Assembly: GCA_964649415.1 (NCBI GenBank)
Contig: CAZYSK010000064.1
Location: 1 to 34,080, forward strand
Source: CAZYSK01 sp964649415
Lineage (GTDB): Bacteria; Chloroflexota; Anaerolineae; B4-G1
Direction of reading: 5' to 3'
DNA: 34,080 nt
Below are positions 23,396 through 30,900 of the stretch, one piece after another. The notes under the pieces are model-generated. The model worked only from the letters and a program-made list of their open reading frames with translations. It had not been told where the DNA came from and did not search any database. Both the position numbers and the translations under genes were made by a program. The stretch's first letter is position 1. The number at the start of each line of letters is the position of its first letter.

Positions 23396-24673
23396 CTATT
23401 GGCCAGTCATGCCCGCCTCGGCCACCTGCTGCACCCAATGCATCGCCTCCTGCGGGGTGGACTCGTCGCTGATGATGCGATCGACAGCCTGCCCGAAGAT
23501 GTCCATGGCCCCACCAAAGCGGACCCACACGGCGGGGGGCAGCAGCACCGCGTGCTCCATAGAAGCCGTGGCGACGGTGGCCACGGCCTGGCCCACCTGC
23601 TGTTCGTAGGCGGCGGATTCGGCAAGGGAACGGCGCGGCGGCATGAGGCGATACGTCACCTGCTGGCTGAGGAAGAGGATCCACTCCCAGGAGGCGTCGA
23701 GATGCCCGGTCTCAGCAGAGATCGCGTAGCCCTCGACGGCGGCGTTCGTGATTGACTGGGACTCGGAGGGCAGGGACACCATACCCCAATCCACGAGCCA
23801 CTCCACCGACCACGTCAGCCCGCCCCGCTCGGACAGGTCGCCCATCCACGTGCCCACCCGGCCGTGGCGCAGCCCGTCGTACACGGCGTAGCGGCTACTT
23901 CCGAAGGCCTTGCGCGCCTCCTGATCCGTGGGGGCGACGTCGTACTCGTGGAACAGGCGCGCGTACCAGTCGAGAGCCTCGATAGTCAGTGGGTCGTCAA
24001 AGGTCGGGCGGGTGGGATCTTGCAGGTCGTCCGCGATACGCCCTCCATGCTGGTAGACGAAGAGCAAAGCATCGAAATGCCCCGGGGGGCTCGCATAGCC
24101 GTACACTCCTGCGTCGGGGTCGTTCACGGCCAGCGCGCTATTCAGAAAATCGTCCCACGTCCAGCCAACCTGGGGATACGGGATCGCATTCTGGTCGAAG
24201 AGCTCCCGGCTGTAGTACATCACCTGCACGTCCACCCCGGCCGGAATGGCCCACGCCTCGCCCTCGCTGGACAGCACCTCGAGTGTGCCGGGGTAGAAGT
24301 CGGCCACGTCCAGTGCTGGATCCTGCTCGACGAATGGCTCCAAGCTCAGGAGGTCGCCCTGCTCGCGCAAAGGATACAAGACGAAGGCGTCAGCGGCGAT
24401 CACGTCTGCTTCCTCAGTTCTGACGTGCTGGAGCATATCCCAGGACCGCGGCTCAAGCTCGACGGTGATGTAGGGGTGACTCTCGTTGAACTGCTGGGCC
24501 AGCGGCTCATAGTAGGCGGTGTCCACTTCGGGGTAGACAAACGTGATGGTCACAGGCTCCTGATCCGGCGCGCCCAGACCACAGCCCGAGAGCAAGATCG
24601 CCAACACGCACAGGACCGCGCCCAGTGCCCGCCAGTGCCGGCCCCCAACCTGATCCACGAAGCAGCGTTTCAT
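23396..24673 (-). CDS. ABC transporter substrate-binding lipoprotein (family 1)
   Basis: The 425-residue product has a lipoprotein signal peptide with lipobox LLSGC and modified cysteine C31. The mature part reads as a family 1 (sugar-type) solute-binding protein: FVYPEVDTAYYEPLAQQFNESHPYITVEL near the start, LLSLEPFVEQDP, and the central IPYPQVGWTWDDFLNSALAVND, which is typical of this group. The C-terminal half is also of the usual type. No ABC permease or ATPase gene is present in the window, so it is an orphan here. It begins six bases after the DUF3052-like gene, suggesting cotranscription. Confidence 0.88.
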   Translation of the reverse strand: MKRCFVDQVGGRHWRALGAVLCVLAILLSGCGLGAPDQEPVTITFVYPEVDTAYYEPLAQQFNESHPYITVELEPRSWDMLQHVRTEEADVIAADAFVLYPLREQGDLLSLEPFVEQDPALDVADFYPGTLEVLSSEGEAWAIPAGVDVQVMYYSRELFDQNAIPYPQVGWTWDDFLNSALAVNDPDAGVYGYASPPGHFDALLFVYQHGGRIADDLQDPTRPTFDDPLTIEALDWYARLFHEYDVAPTDQEARKAFGSSRYAVYDGLRHGRVGTWMGDLSERGGLTWSVEWLVDWGMVSLPSESQSITNAAVEGYAISAETGHLDASWEWILFLSQQVTYRLMPPRRSLAESAAYEQQVGQAVATVATASMEHAVLLPPAVWVRFGGAMDIFGQAVDRIISDESTPQEAMHWVQQVAEAGMTGQ

Positions 24674-24679
24674 ATCCGC

Positions 24680-25078
24680 CTACTTCCCCACCCGCTCCAC
24701 AGGCCGGAAGCGCAGCGCCGACCAGACGTCGTCAACCGAGACCTGGGTCACGGGTCTCAGGCCCGCCGCCGCGATGGCCTCCCAGCCCACGTCGCGCGAG
24801 ATGTCCGTCTCCACCTTGGAACTGCGCTTGGGGTAGGAGATCCACAGCAGGCCGTCGTGCTTGACCGCGCCCACCGCCTGCGGCCCCAGGCGCTCCAACT
24901 CGGCGACGTTCTTCACGAAGAGATGCACGACGTCAAAGATGCCAGAAGGCTCCTCGGCCAACCTGACACCCTCGGGCAAGTCGCCCAGCACGTCCACGTA
25001 GCCGGGCGGCGCGTTCAGGATCAGCACCCGCTGCCCGGGCTGCATACGCAGCTTGTTGATCAATGGTGTCTTCGCCAT
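24680..25078 (-). CDS. DUF3052-like protein
   Basis: The 132-residue cytoplasmic protein ends with VDDVWSALRFRPVE, and its middle contains GLLWISYPKRSSKVETDISRD. Both fit the DUF3052 type, small proteins with a methyltransferase-like Rossmann core but no known activity. The N-terminal half has PGQRVLILNAPPGYVDVLGDLP, resembling a nucleotide-fold strand and loop. GAGGAG lies four bases before ATG 25078. It sits between the nitrilase-like gene (11 bases upstream) and the solute-binding lipoprotein gene. Confidence 0.75.
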   Translation of the reverse strand: MAKTPLINKLRMQPGQRVLILNAPPGYVDVLGDLPEGVRLAEEPSGIFDVVHLFVKNVAELERLGPQAVGAVKHDGLLWISYPKRSSKVETDISRDVGWEAIAAAGLRPVTQVSVDDVWSALRFRPVERVGK

Positions 25079-25089
25079 CAGTCTCCTCG

Positions 25090-25743
25090 CTAGATCTCTA
25101 CCTCGAGAATCCCCTCCTGCCTGGGCAGGGAGACCACCACGTCACCGTTCACGTACGAACTGAAGCCATCGTTCTTGTCGCTGACCAGGCTGCTGGCCAA
25201 CACCGGCAGCCCCCTCTCCTTGGACACGTCCCTGACCAGCGGCAATACGCGGGAGAGGTTTTCGTGCGTGAAGTGGTAGATGAAGAGCAAGAAATCCAGC
25301 CCATGGGTCGGTATCTGATCGATGTGGGGCAGATCGAAGCAGACGACCGCCTTGAAGCGCCGGCCGTGCAGCTCGAAGGTCTTCTGTTCGGTGCCGGGCG
25401 CGATGCCCGCCTCCCGCTCGGTCTGATCCGGGAACAGCTTGCAGTAGCGCTGTCCCGTGGGCAGCAGATCGCAGCAGTTATAGAGCCGGTCGTCGAATTC
25501 CGCCAACGCGTTGACCAGCAGGCACTTGCCCTCGGGCAGGCAGAACAGCGCCTTGGCATCGACGCTGGCGCGCGCCCACTCCCACACGTCGGCGCTCCGG
25601 TCCAGCACGAGCGACCCGGTGAGAGCATACTCCGGCAGGACAAGCAGGTCGCCCTGGCTCGCTTCAACAAGGCGTTGGATCACGCGCCGGTTGTACACGA
25701 TGTCGCCCCGGATGATATGGGGCTGCAGGAGCGATATGCGCAT
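25090..25743 (-). CDS. Carbon-nitrogen (nitrilase superfamily) hydrolase
   Basis: The 217-residue product keeps the nitrilase-fold triad: E38 in LLVLPEYALTG, K102 in YCKLFPD and C135 in AVVCFDLPH. The family hydrolyses nitriles, amides or carbamoyl groups. It is shorter than the usual 260-300 residues, with a short C-terminal end, so a reduced or specialised member is likely. ATG 25743 is chosen because AAGGAGA lies six bases ahead; the open frame upstream has no support. It leads a three-gene group with the DUF3052-like and solute-binding genes. Its substrate is unknown. Confidence 0.8.
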   Translation of the reverse strand: MRISLLQPHIIRGDIVYNRRVIQRLVEASQGDLLVLPEYALTGSLVLDRSADVWEWARASVDAKALFCLPEGKCLLVNALAEFDDRLYNCCDLLPTGQRYCKLFPDQTEREAGIAPGTEQKTFELHGRRFKAVVCFDLPHIDQIPTHGLDFLLFIYHFTHENLSRVLPLVRDVSKERGLPVLASSLVSDKNDGFSSYVNGDVVVSLPRQEGILEVEI

Positions 25744-25779
25744 CGGAGATCTCCTTGGCAGGATGCGGGAGCAGAGGTA

Positions 25780-25808
25780 AGGATACCACAAGATGGGGTT
25801 GGGGGCAA
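25780..25808 (-). promoter_or_regulatory. Possible promoter of the hydrolase/DUF3052/lipoprotein group
   Basis: TTGCCC (25808-25803), 17 bases, TATCCT (25785-25780) on the minus strand, about 40 bases before the hydrolase start. Both boxes match the consensus at four of six positions. Confidence 0.4.
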
Positions 25809-26149
25809 TGTGGGGAAATCGGCAAGTCTGCATGCGGGCTGAAGCTACGTTGCGAGGTCAAATGGTAGATCGCTGATATCGCGCAGACGCCGGCCTTCAA
25901 CCAGGACTCTCAGCATATCCATCTGATCTTCGTTCATGTGAGAATGCACTCTGTCCCCAAGGTCAAGTCATCGCAAAACGTATGCTCCTTAGCTCTGTGA
26001 TTGGAGCTAGAGCATACCATGATACCATGAGTCAACAGTGAAACCCCAAGACGCCAGGCTCCCTGCGACAAGGGTCACGATTGCCATGCCAATGGTCATC
26101 ATAGCCTGGTAACCAGGCGGAACGACACCGTCTATCAGCTTTCACTTTG
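25809..26149. other. Intergenic region with a fossil of an MFS gene
   Basis: No intact gene is supported. A 30-codon minus-strand frame (25845-25937, MNEDQMDMLRVLVEGRR...) has no ribosome site. About 26058-26114 is a remnant copy of an internal piece of the neighbouring MFS gene. The rest shows nothing recognisable. Confidence 0.5.
26058..26114 (-). pseudogene. Remnant of a second DHA2-type MFS gene
   Basis: About 54 bases match 26503-26558 inside the intact MFS gene with around six differences. The remnant still encodes GYQAMMTIGMAIVTLVAGS, against GYQATMTIGIAVVTLATGS in the intact protein. The differences are mostly silent or conservative, so this was a real coding paralogue before it was lost. 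The stretches on either side are not alignable. Confidence 0.75.
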
Positions 26150-27544
26150 TTACGCCAGTTGCTGAAGCGCAGCGGGGAGGCGAGACATTAGGACTGCCAA
26201 CAACGCTGCCACCGCTGCCACCGCCGTCAACAAGGAAAAGCTCAGATGGAATGCTCGTAGAGGGGCAATGCCGTTTAGCTGAGCATGCTCCAGGATAGCG
26301 CCTAAAATGGTTGCCCCAAGCGTGCCACTGATGAAGCGAAGCATGTTAAAGATGCCCAAGGCAATGCCCCGTTCATCTTTGCGAACTACCAGCGTGGCCC
26401 CCGTAGCGGCCGGCAACTGGGTCAGTCCCATTCCCAACCCGGTCGCGATCAAGGTCACCACAATGGTCCACGCTGGCGTACCTGTATTCCAAAATCGCAT
26501 GCTTCCTGTGGCAAGGGTCACGACTGCTATGCCAATGGTCATCGTAGCCTGGTAACCCAGACGGTCGGCGGTTCGTCCAGCCAGAGGAGAAAAGACGGCC
26601 AGGGTGAAGGCCAGCGGGGCGATGAGAAGCCCGGCAACACCAGTATCAGACCCACGCAACTGAATCAAGTACAACGATAGCGACAACTGAAGACCCATCA
26701 AGCAGAAGAACAGAGCGCTCGAGATAACCACCACGACAGTATAACGCACGTTAGCAAAGAGATGCAGTTCGACAAAGGGAAGGGAGACACATCTCTCAGT
26801 GACCACGAACAAGACCATCAACGCTGCAAACACTCCCCACAGACTCAGACTGGCCCACGAACTCCAGCCCCAATCACTGCCCCGTGTCAGGTTGAATACA
26901 AAGATCAGCATCGCCAGCATGAGCGTGCTCGCGCCCAAAAAATCGAATGGACGAGTATCGTGTTTGCGATCGCACGGAACAACCGAGTAGACCAATATCC
27001 CCCCCAGGAACGAGATAGCCCCGGTGAGCCAAAACGTGGCTGGCCAGCCGAAAACCTGCACCAGAAAGCCGCTGATCACCGGCCCCAGCCCATGGGCCGC
27101 TCCGTTGACCGTAGCCCACACTCCAATTGCCAGGCCGCGCTCGCGGTCGGGAAACACTTCGCTGATGATCCCCATCACCGACGGCAAGGTGGTGGCACTG
27201 AAGATGCCTTGAAGGGCCCGGAAAGCGATCAGCCAGCCAAAACCTGGCGCGAATGCGGCCCCCCAAGAGAATACGGACATGCCCATCAGCCCCACGGTGT
27301 AGATCCGGCGATAGCCGTACCGGTCGCCCAGCCAACCAAAGATTGGCATGAGGATAGCCACCAGCAGCACATAGGCAGAGATGACCCACACACCTAGATG
27401 CAGTCCCACCCTGTACTGCTCCAAGATCGATGGCAAGGCCACCGGCATCATACTGTTGCCCAGTGTGCCCACCCAGGTGCCAATCAGAACTGCGCCAACT
27501 ACCCACCAGCGTCGAGAGTAGGTCTTGTCAGTGTCTGGCATCAT
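26150..27544 (-). CDS. MFS drug-efflux-type transporter (DHA2-like)
   Basis: The 464-residue protein has about 14 predicted helices. It shows the loop 2-3 motif GWLGDRYGYRRIY and, in helix 5, NGAAHGLGPVISGFLVQVFGWPATFW, which contains the antiporter motif C of proton-driven exporters. This fits the EmrB/QacA branch. Substrate is unknown. The first of two adjacent ATGs (27544) overlaps the stop of a short upstream frame in an ATGA arrangement, which suggests translational coupling. No good ribosome site of its own is seen. Confidence 0.88.
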   Translation of the reverse strand: MMPDTDKTYSRRWWVVGAVLIGTWVGTLGNSMMPVALPSILEQYRVGLHLGVWVISAYVLLVAILMPIFGWLGDRYGYRRIYTVGLMGMSVFSWGAAFAPGFGWLIAFRALQGIFSATTLPSVMGIISEVFPDRERGLAIGVWATVNGAAHGLGPVISGFLVQVFGWPATFWLTGAISFLGGILVYSVVPCDRKHDTRPFDFLGASTLMLAMLIFVFNLTRGSDWGWSSWASLSLWGVFAALMVLFVVTERCVSLPFVELHLFANVRYTVVVVISSALFFCLMGLQLSLSLYLIQLRGSDTGVAGLLIAPLAFTLAVFSPLAGRTADRLGYQATMTIGIAVVTLATGSMRFWNTGTPAWTIVVTLIATGLGMGLTQLPAATGATLVVRKDERGIALGIFNMLRFISGTLGATILGAILEHAQLNGIAPLRAFHLSFSLLTAVAAVAALLAVLMSRLPAALQQLA

Positions 27545-27651
27545 TCAGAACGTGCGCAGGTTTCCTCGTCGCTTAGCCCCAGCGTCAGGCGGGTGTGCAA
27601 GAGGTCAACCAGGCCCTCGACCGGTTGGGCGTGAGCATCCTGTTTGTGCAT
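27541..27651 (-). CDS. Possible small protein coupled to the MFS gene
   Basis: A 36-codon frame starts at ATG 27651 and ends in TGA overlapping the ATG of the MFS gene. The peptide (MHKQDAHAQPVEGLVDLLHTRL...) is not recognised. It has only a weak ribosome site. The overlap, and the fact that the MFS gene lacks a ribosome site, make it plausible as a coupled leader frame. It could also be chance. Confidence 0.35.
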   Translation of the reverse strand: MHKQDAHAQPVEGLVDLLHTRLTLGLSDEETCARSE

Positions 27652-27671
27652 ACTTGTGATTTTTCCGATGG

Positions 27672-27860
27672 TCACTTGAGTTGGGCGCGGGGCAGCTTGT
27701 TCAGATCAATCCTTCCTTTGCAGGAAGGGCAGGTTCCGCCGGATTCCTGAATCTGCTTCACCGTGTAGTCCAGATAACAATGAGGACAGATCACAAATTC
27801 CTCCGGCTCTTTGTTCTTGCTCCGCCGGTTCTTGGGTTTCTTCTTGCCGAAGAGAGGCAT
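27672..27860 (-). CDS. Small zinc-ribbon protein
   Basis: The 62-residue protein has a basic lysine-rich start (GKKKPKNRRSKNK) and two zinc-ligand pairs, C25/C28 in CPHC and C44/C47 in CPSC. A short linker separates them, as in zinc ribbons. ATG 27860 has GGAGG at a good distance, so the longer frame with a 17-residue Gly/Ser start is not used. It is followed on the same strand by the short frame and the MFS gene. A nucleic-acid or protein binding role is inferred from the fold. Confidence 0.75.
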   Translation of the reverse strand: MPLFGKKKPKNRRSKNKEPEEFVICPHCYLDYTVKQIQESGGTCPSCKGRIDLNKLPRAQLK

Positions 27861-27962
27861 CGAGACACCTCCTGCACTAGTCGAGGCGCCCCCGCCGGGC
27901 TCTCCAGACATGAGAGCGCAGCAGGAACGCCTCGTGACGTGTGTTTGGCCCTGATGTGCTTG

Positions 27963-29357
27963 CTACATCAAGATGATGGCCACGACGGTGGCTGCGGTGA
28001 CGCCAGCGATGCAAGGCCAAAAGTTCTTGCGGCACAGCTCGATGGCTGGCACGCCGGTGATGGCAGAGACGGGCAGGACCGCCCAGGGGACGATCACCCC
28101 GCCGCCTATCCAGATCATGGCGATCTGGCCCAACGCGGCCAGGGTGGCCGTGTTCAGGTTAAGCGCCTGCCCCCAGGAGGCAGCCAGGGCGCCCATCAGC
28201 GGCAGGTCGTTGAAGCCCGATCCGTCCAGCCCAGTGATCCCGGCCAGGATGGTGTGCATGAAGCCAACGACCACCTTGCCCATAGGGATGACGTTGGTCA
28301 GGGCCTTGATCAGATCAATGATCAGTGGCCTGCCTGCCCCGCCAAAGATGGCCTCGCTGTGCTCGGGCACACCCATCAGGTAGAAGCCAGCCACGATGAA
28401 TACCGGTGCAAAGACCTTCATGCCGAACATGAATCCCTCGCGCAGGCAGTTGGTGACCTGTTCCGCGCCTTCTCCGAATCCGTCCTTCCAGAAGCAGAAG
28501 AGCGCGAGGAGCACCAAGGACGTGCCACCCAGCACGGCAGTGGCGTCACCGCCGCGGATCTCCAGGAAGATCAAGAGAATCACGTCCACCAGGAAGGCCA
28601 GCGGCACCAGCCAGGCCGCGGTCTTGGCCATCGTGGAGTACTCACGGGACTCGGCGGCGGCCTCCTCCTCCTCGAACTTGAGGTACTCGGTCTCGGTCAC
28701 CGTGTGGGCTTTGATATCCTTGCGCACGACCAGGAACCAGGCCACCGCCAGAGCCACGACGGAGGCGACGATGTTGAGGGGGGTGCTGGCGGCCAAGATG
28801 TCGCTCACTGGTACGCCAGCGGCCTCGGCCGTCAGTTTGGGTGCGCCTTGGATCACATAGTCGGTGGCCAGGCAGACGCCGTGGCCGAAGAGGTTCATAG
28901 CCATGGCGATGGAGATGGCCGGTAGTCCGACGGCGAGACCTGCCGGGAAGAGAATCGTTCCCACCAGAGCAGTGGCCGGTGAAGGCCAGATGAAGAGAGC
29001 AGCGACATACATCACCACGCCGATGATCCAGAAGGCTACGGTGGGGCTGCGCATCAACCGCCGAGCCGGTCGCACCATCAAGTACAGCGCCCCTGACTTT
29101 TCCAATCCCTTAGCCAGAGATACGACGATGGAGATGATGAACACAATGTCCAGTAGAACCGCGCCTGAGCGGAGCATGCCGTTAAAGATGCCCTGCAGGC
29201 CGCCGATCGGGCTGCCCAAAAGGATCCAGCCCAAGATGAACATCCCGATCAAAGCGACGATCGAGGTATCCTTCCGCGTAGCCAGAGCAACAAAGATCAG
29301 AATCACGAATACGGCATAGACCCAATGGGCGGCTGTCAGTTGAACTGCTTCTGCCAT
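27963..29357 (-). CDS. Multi-pass permease (ion-transporter-superfamily type)
   Basis: The 464-residue protein has about 12 hydrophobic segments. A charged cytoplasmic loop (LKFEEEEAAAESREYS) lies in the middle. Conserved-looking halves carry GHGVCLATDYVIQGAP and FMHTILAGITGLDGSGFNDLPLMG, resembling the re-entrant pairs of anion/carboxylate permeases of the ion transporter superfamily. I cannot name the substrate. The start is moved nine bases in to ATG 29357, because AAGGAGG abuts the first ATG and lies nine bases from the second. It follows the FAD oxidoreductase and ThDP enzyme genes in the same orientation, so it may import their substrate. Confidence 0.65.
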   Translation of the reverse strand: MAEAVQLTAAHWVYAVFVILIFVALATRKDTSIVALIGMFILGWILLGSPIGGLQGIFNGMLRSGAVLLDIVFIISIVVSLAKGLEKSGALYLMVRPARRLMRSPTVAFWIIGVVMYVAALFIWPSPATALVGTILFPAGLAVGLPAISIAMAMNLFGHGVCLATDYVIQGAPKLTAEAAGVPVSDILAASTPLNIVASVVALAVAWFLVVRKDIKAHTVTETEYLKFEEEEAAAESREYSTMAKTAAWLVPLAFLVDVILLIFLEIRGGDATAVLGGTSLVLLALFCFWKDGFGEGAEQVTNCLREGFMFGMKVFAPVFIVAGFYLMGVPEHSEAIFGGAGRPLIIDLIKALTNVIPMGKVVVGFMHTILAGITGLDGSGFNDLPLMGALAASWGQALNLNTATLAALGQIAMIWIGGGVIVPWAVLPVSAITGVPAIELCRKNFWPCIAGVTAATVVAIILM

Positions 29358-29615
29358 TTGAGACATCCTCCTTGGCTTGGTGGGGCCACTGGCAGCTTGG
29401 CCAGCGGCCAGGGTAATGGGTCATTAGAAGTCTCCAGGGTGAGCAGGACGGCCGCTTGACGGCGAAGAGGTTCTGCATTACGCTAGCCTCGTGTGAGGGG
29501 AGGGGGAGTTCACCCATTCCCTTTCCCCTGACACCCCGCTCGGGCAAGTACGTCCAGGTCGCGCACCCTGTTTGCTTATCCGCGCCTCACCTCCTTTCGA
29601 CCGCTTGCGGGAGAA

Positions 29616-30896
29616 CTAGCGTATCTCGCGGCCAAAGAAACCTTTGAACCCGGCCTCGTCCACACGTTGCTGGATAGCAGCGACATCAGTGGTGTAGCTT
29701 CGCAGTTCCTTCATGCGCTCAAAGTAGATCGAACCCGAGAAGGTATACTTCCTGCTCATCCCTTCCTCGGTCTGCATCTGTTCTCGGACGTAGGCGATGG
29801 CGTCGCCCACAGCCGTGGTGCGGGGGATGGTCACCAACTCTCTGCCAAGAACCTGCCTTACACCATTGTGCCCGGCCAGTGTGCCTGTGCAGATGGCCTC
29901 GGTGTGGCCCACCAGCAGTCCTGCCTTTTCCCCGGCGCAGAACAGGTTATCTAGCCCTTCCACTCTTAGATAGTTGTCCCGGGGGGAGAGAGCCAGGTAG
30001 CGTACCGAGTTCCCTTTGCCACCGGCATAGGGGTCCTCGTACCGGGCGTTCTCCATCCCCGGGATGCGGCGCAGTTCATCGAGAGGGTAGAACGACGTCA
30101 TCAGTTTCACATGACCGGTGTCCAACAGTACCAGATTCTCAGCGAAGGCGAGGAGGGCGTATTGCTGGCACGCTTTAGCGACCAGTTTCTCCTCGTGAAC
30201 CAGTTCCTTGGGGACCGGCACGACGGCTACACCGGTGCGATTCAACTCGTCCACGATGGCCCGGTCCACCGAGTCCTTGTGCAGCTTGCAGGAGCCGCTC
30301 ATCGCCCCAATGCTGCCATCAGGCCTGCGCCCCACCATCTCCTTGACCCCGGCTTTGGCAGCAATGCTCACCCGACCACCCCAACTGGGGCAGCGGAGGA
30401 CACACATCGCGCAGCCGTTGCCATACTTGCGACAGTTGCCCTGAGGGCCTGCCGTCCCGGTGGTCTCCACGAAGGCGTCACCCTCCAGGCGCTCCCCGCT
30501 GTCCAGGACGACCGCCTCCAGGTGGTCATCCTTCCTCTCCACGTCGCGGGCCCGGGCCATCATCCAGAGTTTCACGCCCTGCTCCAGGAGGTAGCGGCGC
30601 ACGGTCGGTTCCATTAGAGCCACGTCGTACAAGGTGGCATGCTTGTGGCCGGGGAACTCCATATTGGTGTGGCGGGCTACCTGATCGGCCAGACGGAAGA
30701 GATCGCCGCCGCCCATAGCGATCATCTCCTCGGCAGCGGTGAAGCGGCCATTGTTGCGCATGATGCCACCCACCAGCCCGGTGCCCAGCAGACAATCGGT
30801 TCTCTCGACCAGGACCGCCTCTGCGCCGGCCTTCCTGGCCGCCAGGGCCGCCGCGCACCCGGCCCACCCCCCGCCGATAATCACGATTCTTGGCAT
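29616..30896 (-). CDS. FAD-dependent oxidoreductase
   Basis: The 426-residue protein opens with a dinucleotide-binding fold, IVIIGGGWAGCAAALAARK and the acidic strand end LVER. A cysteine-rich stretch around residues 153-172 (CRKYGNGCAMCVLRCP) may bind a metal cluster or act in redox. A late FAD region, LFCAGEKAGLLVGHTEAICTGTLAG, is typical of FAD_oxidored-type and GidA-like flavoproteins. ATG 30896 is supported by AAGGAGA eight bases ahead. It starts four bases after the ThDP gene ends, so the two are one unit. The substrate is unknown; oxidation of a product of the ThDP enzyme is a reasonable guess. Confidence 0.8.
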   Translation of the reverse strand: MPRIVIIGGGWAGCAAALAARKAGAEAVLVERTDCLLGTGLVGGIMRNNGRFTAAEEMIAMGGGDLFRLADQVARHTNMEFPGHKHATLYDVALMEPTVRRYLLEQGVKLWMMARARDVERKDDHLEAVVLDSGERLEGDAFVETTGTAGPQGNCRKYGNGCAMCVLRCPSWGGRVSIAAKAGVKEMVGRRPDGSIGAMSGSCKLHKDSVDRAIVDELNRTGVAVVPVPKELVHEEKLVAKACQQYALLAFAENLVLLDTGHVKLMTSFYPLDELRRIPGMENARYEDPYAGGKGNSVRYLALSPRDNYLRVEGLDNLFCAGEKAGLLVGHTEAICTGTLAGHNGVRQVLGRELVTIPRTTAVGDAIAYVREQMQTEEGMSRKYTFSGSIYFERMKELRSYTTDVAAIQQRVDEAGFKGFFGREIR

Positions 30897-30900
30897 CTCT

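Noticed and set aside
25845..25937. 30-codon minus-strand frame starting MNEDQMDML
   Set aside because: It vaguely resembles short SHOCT-like segments but has no ribosome site, no domain of normal length, and lies in a decayed region.
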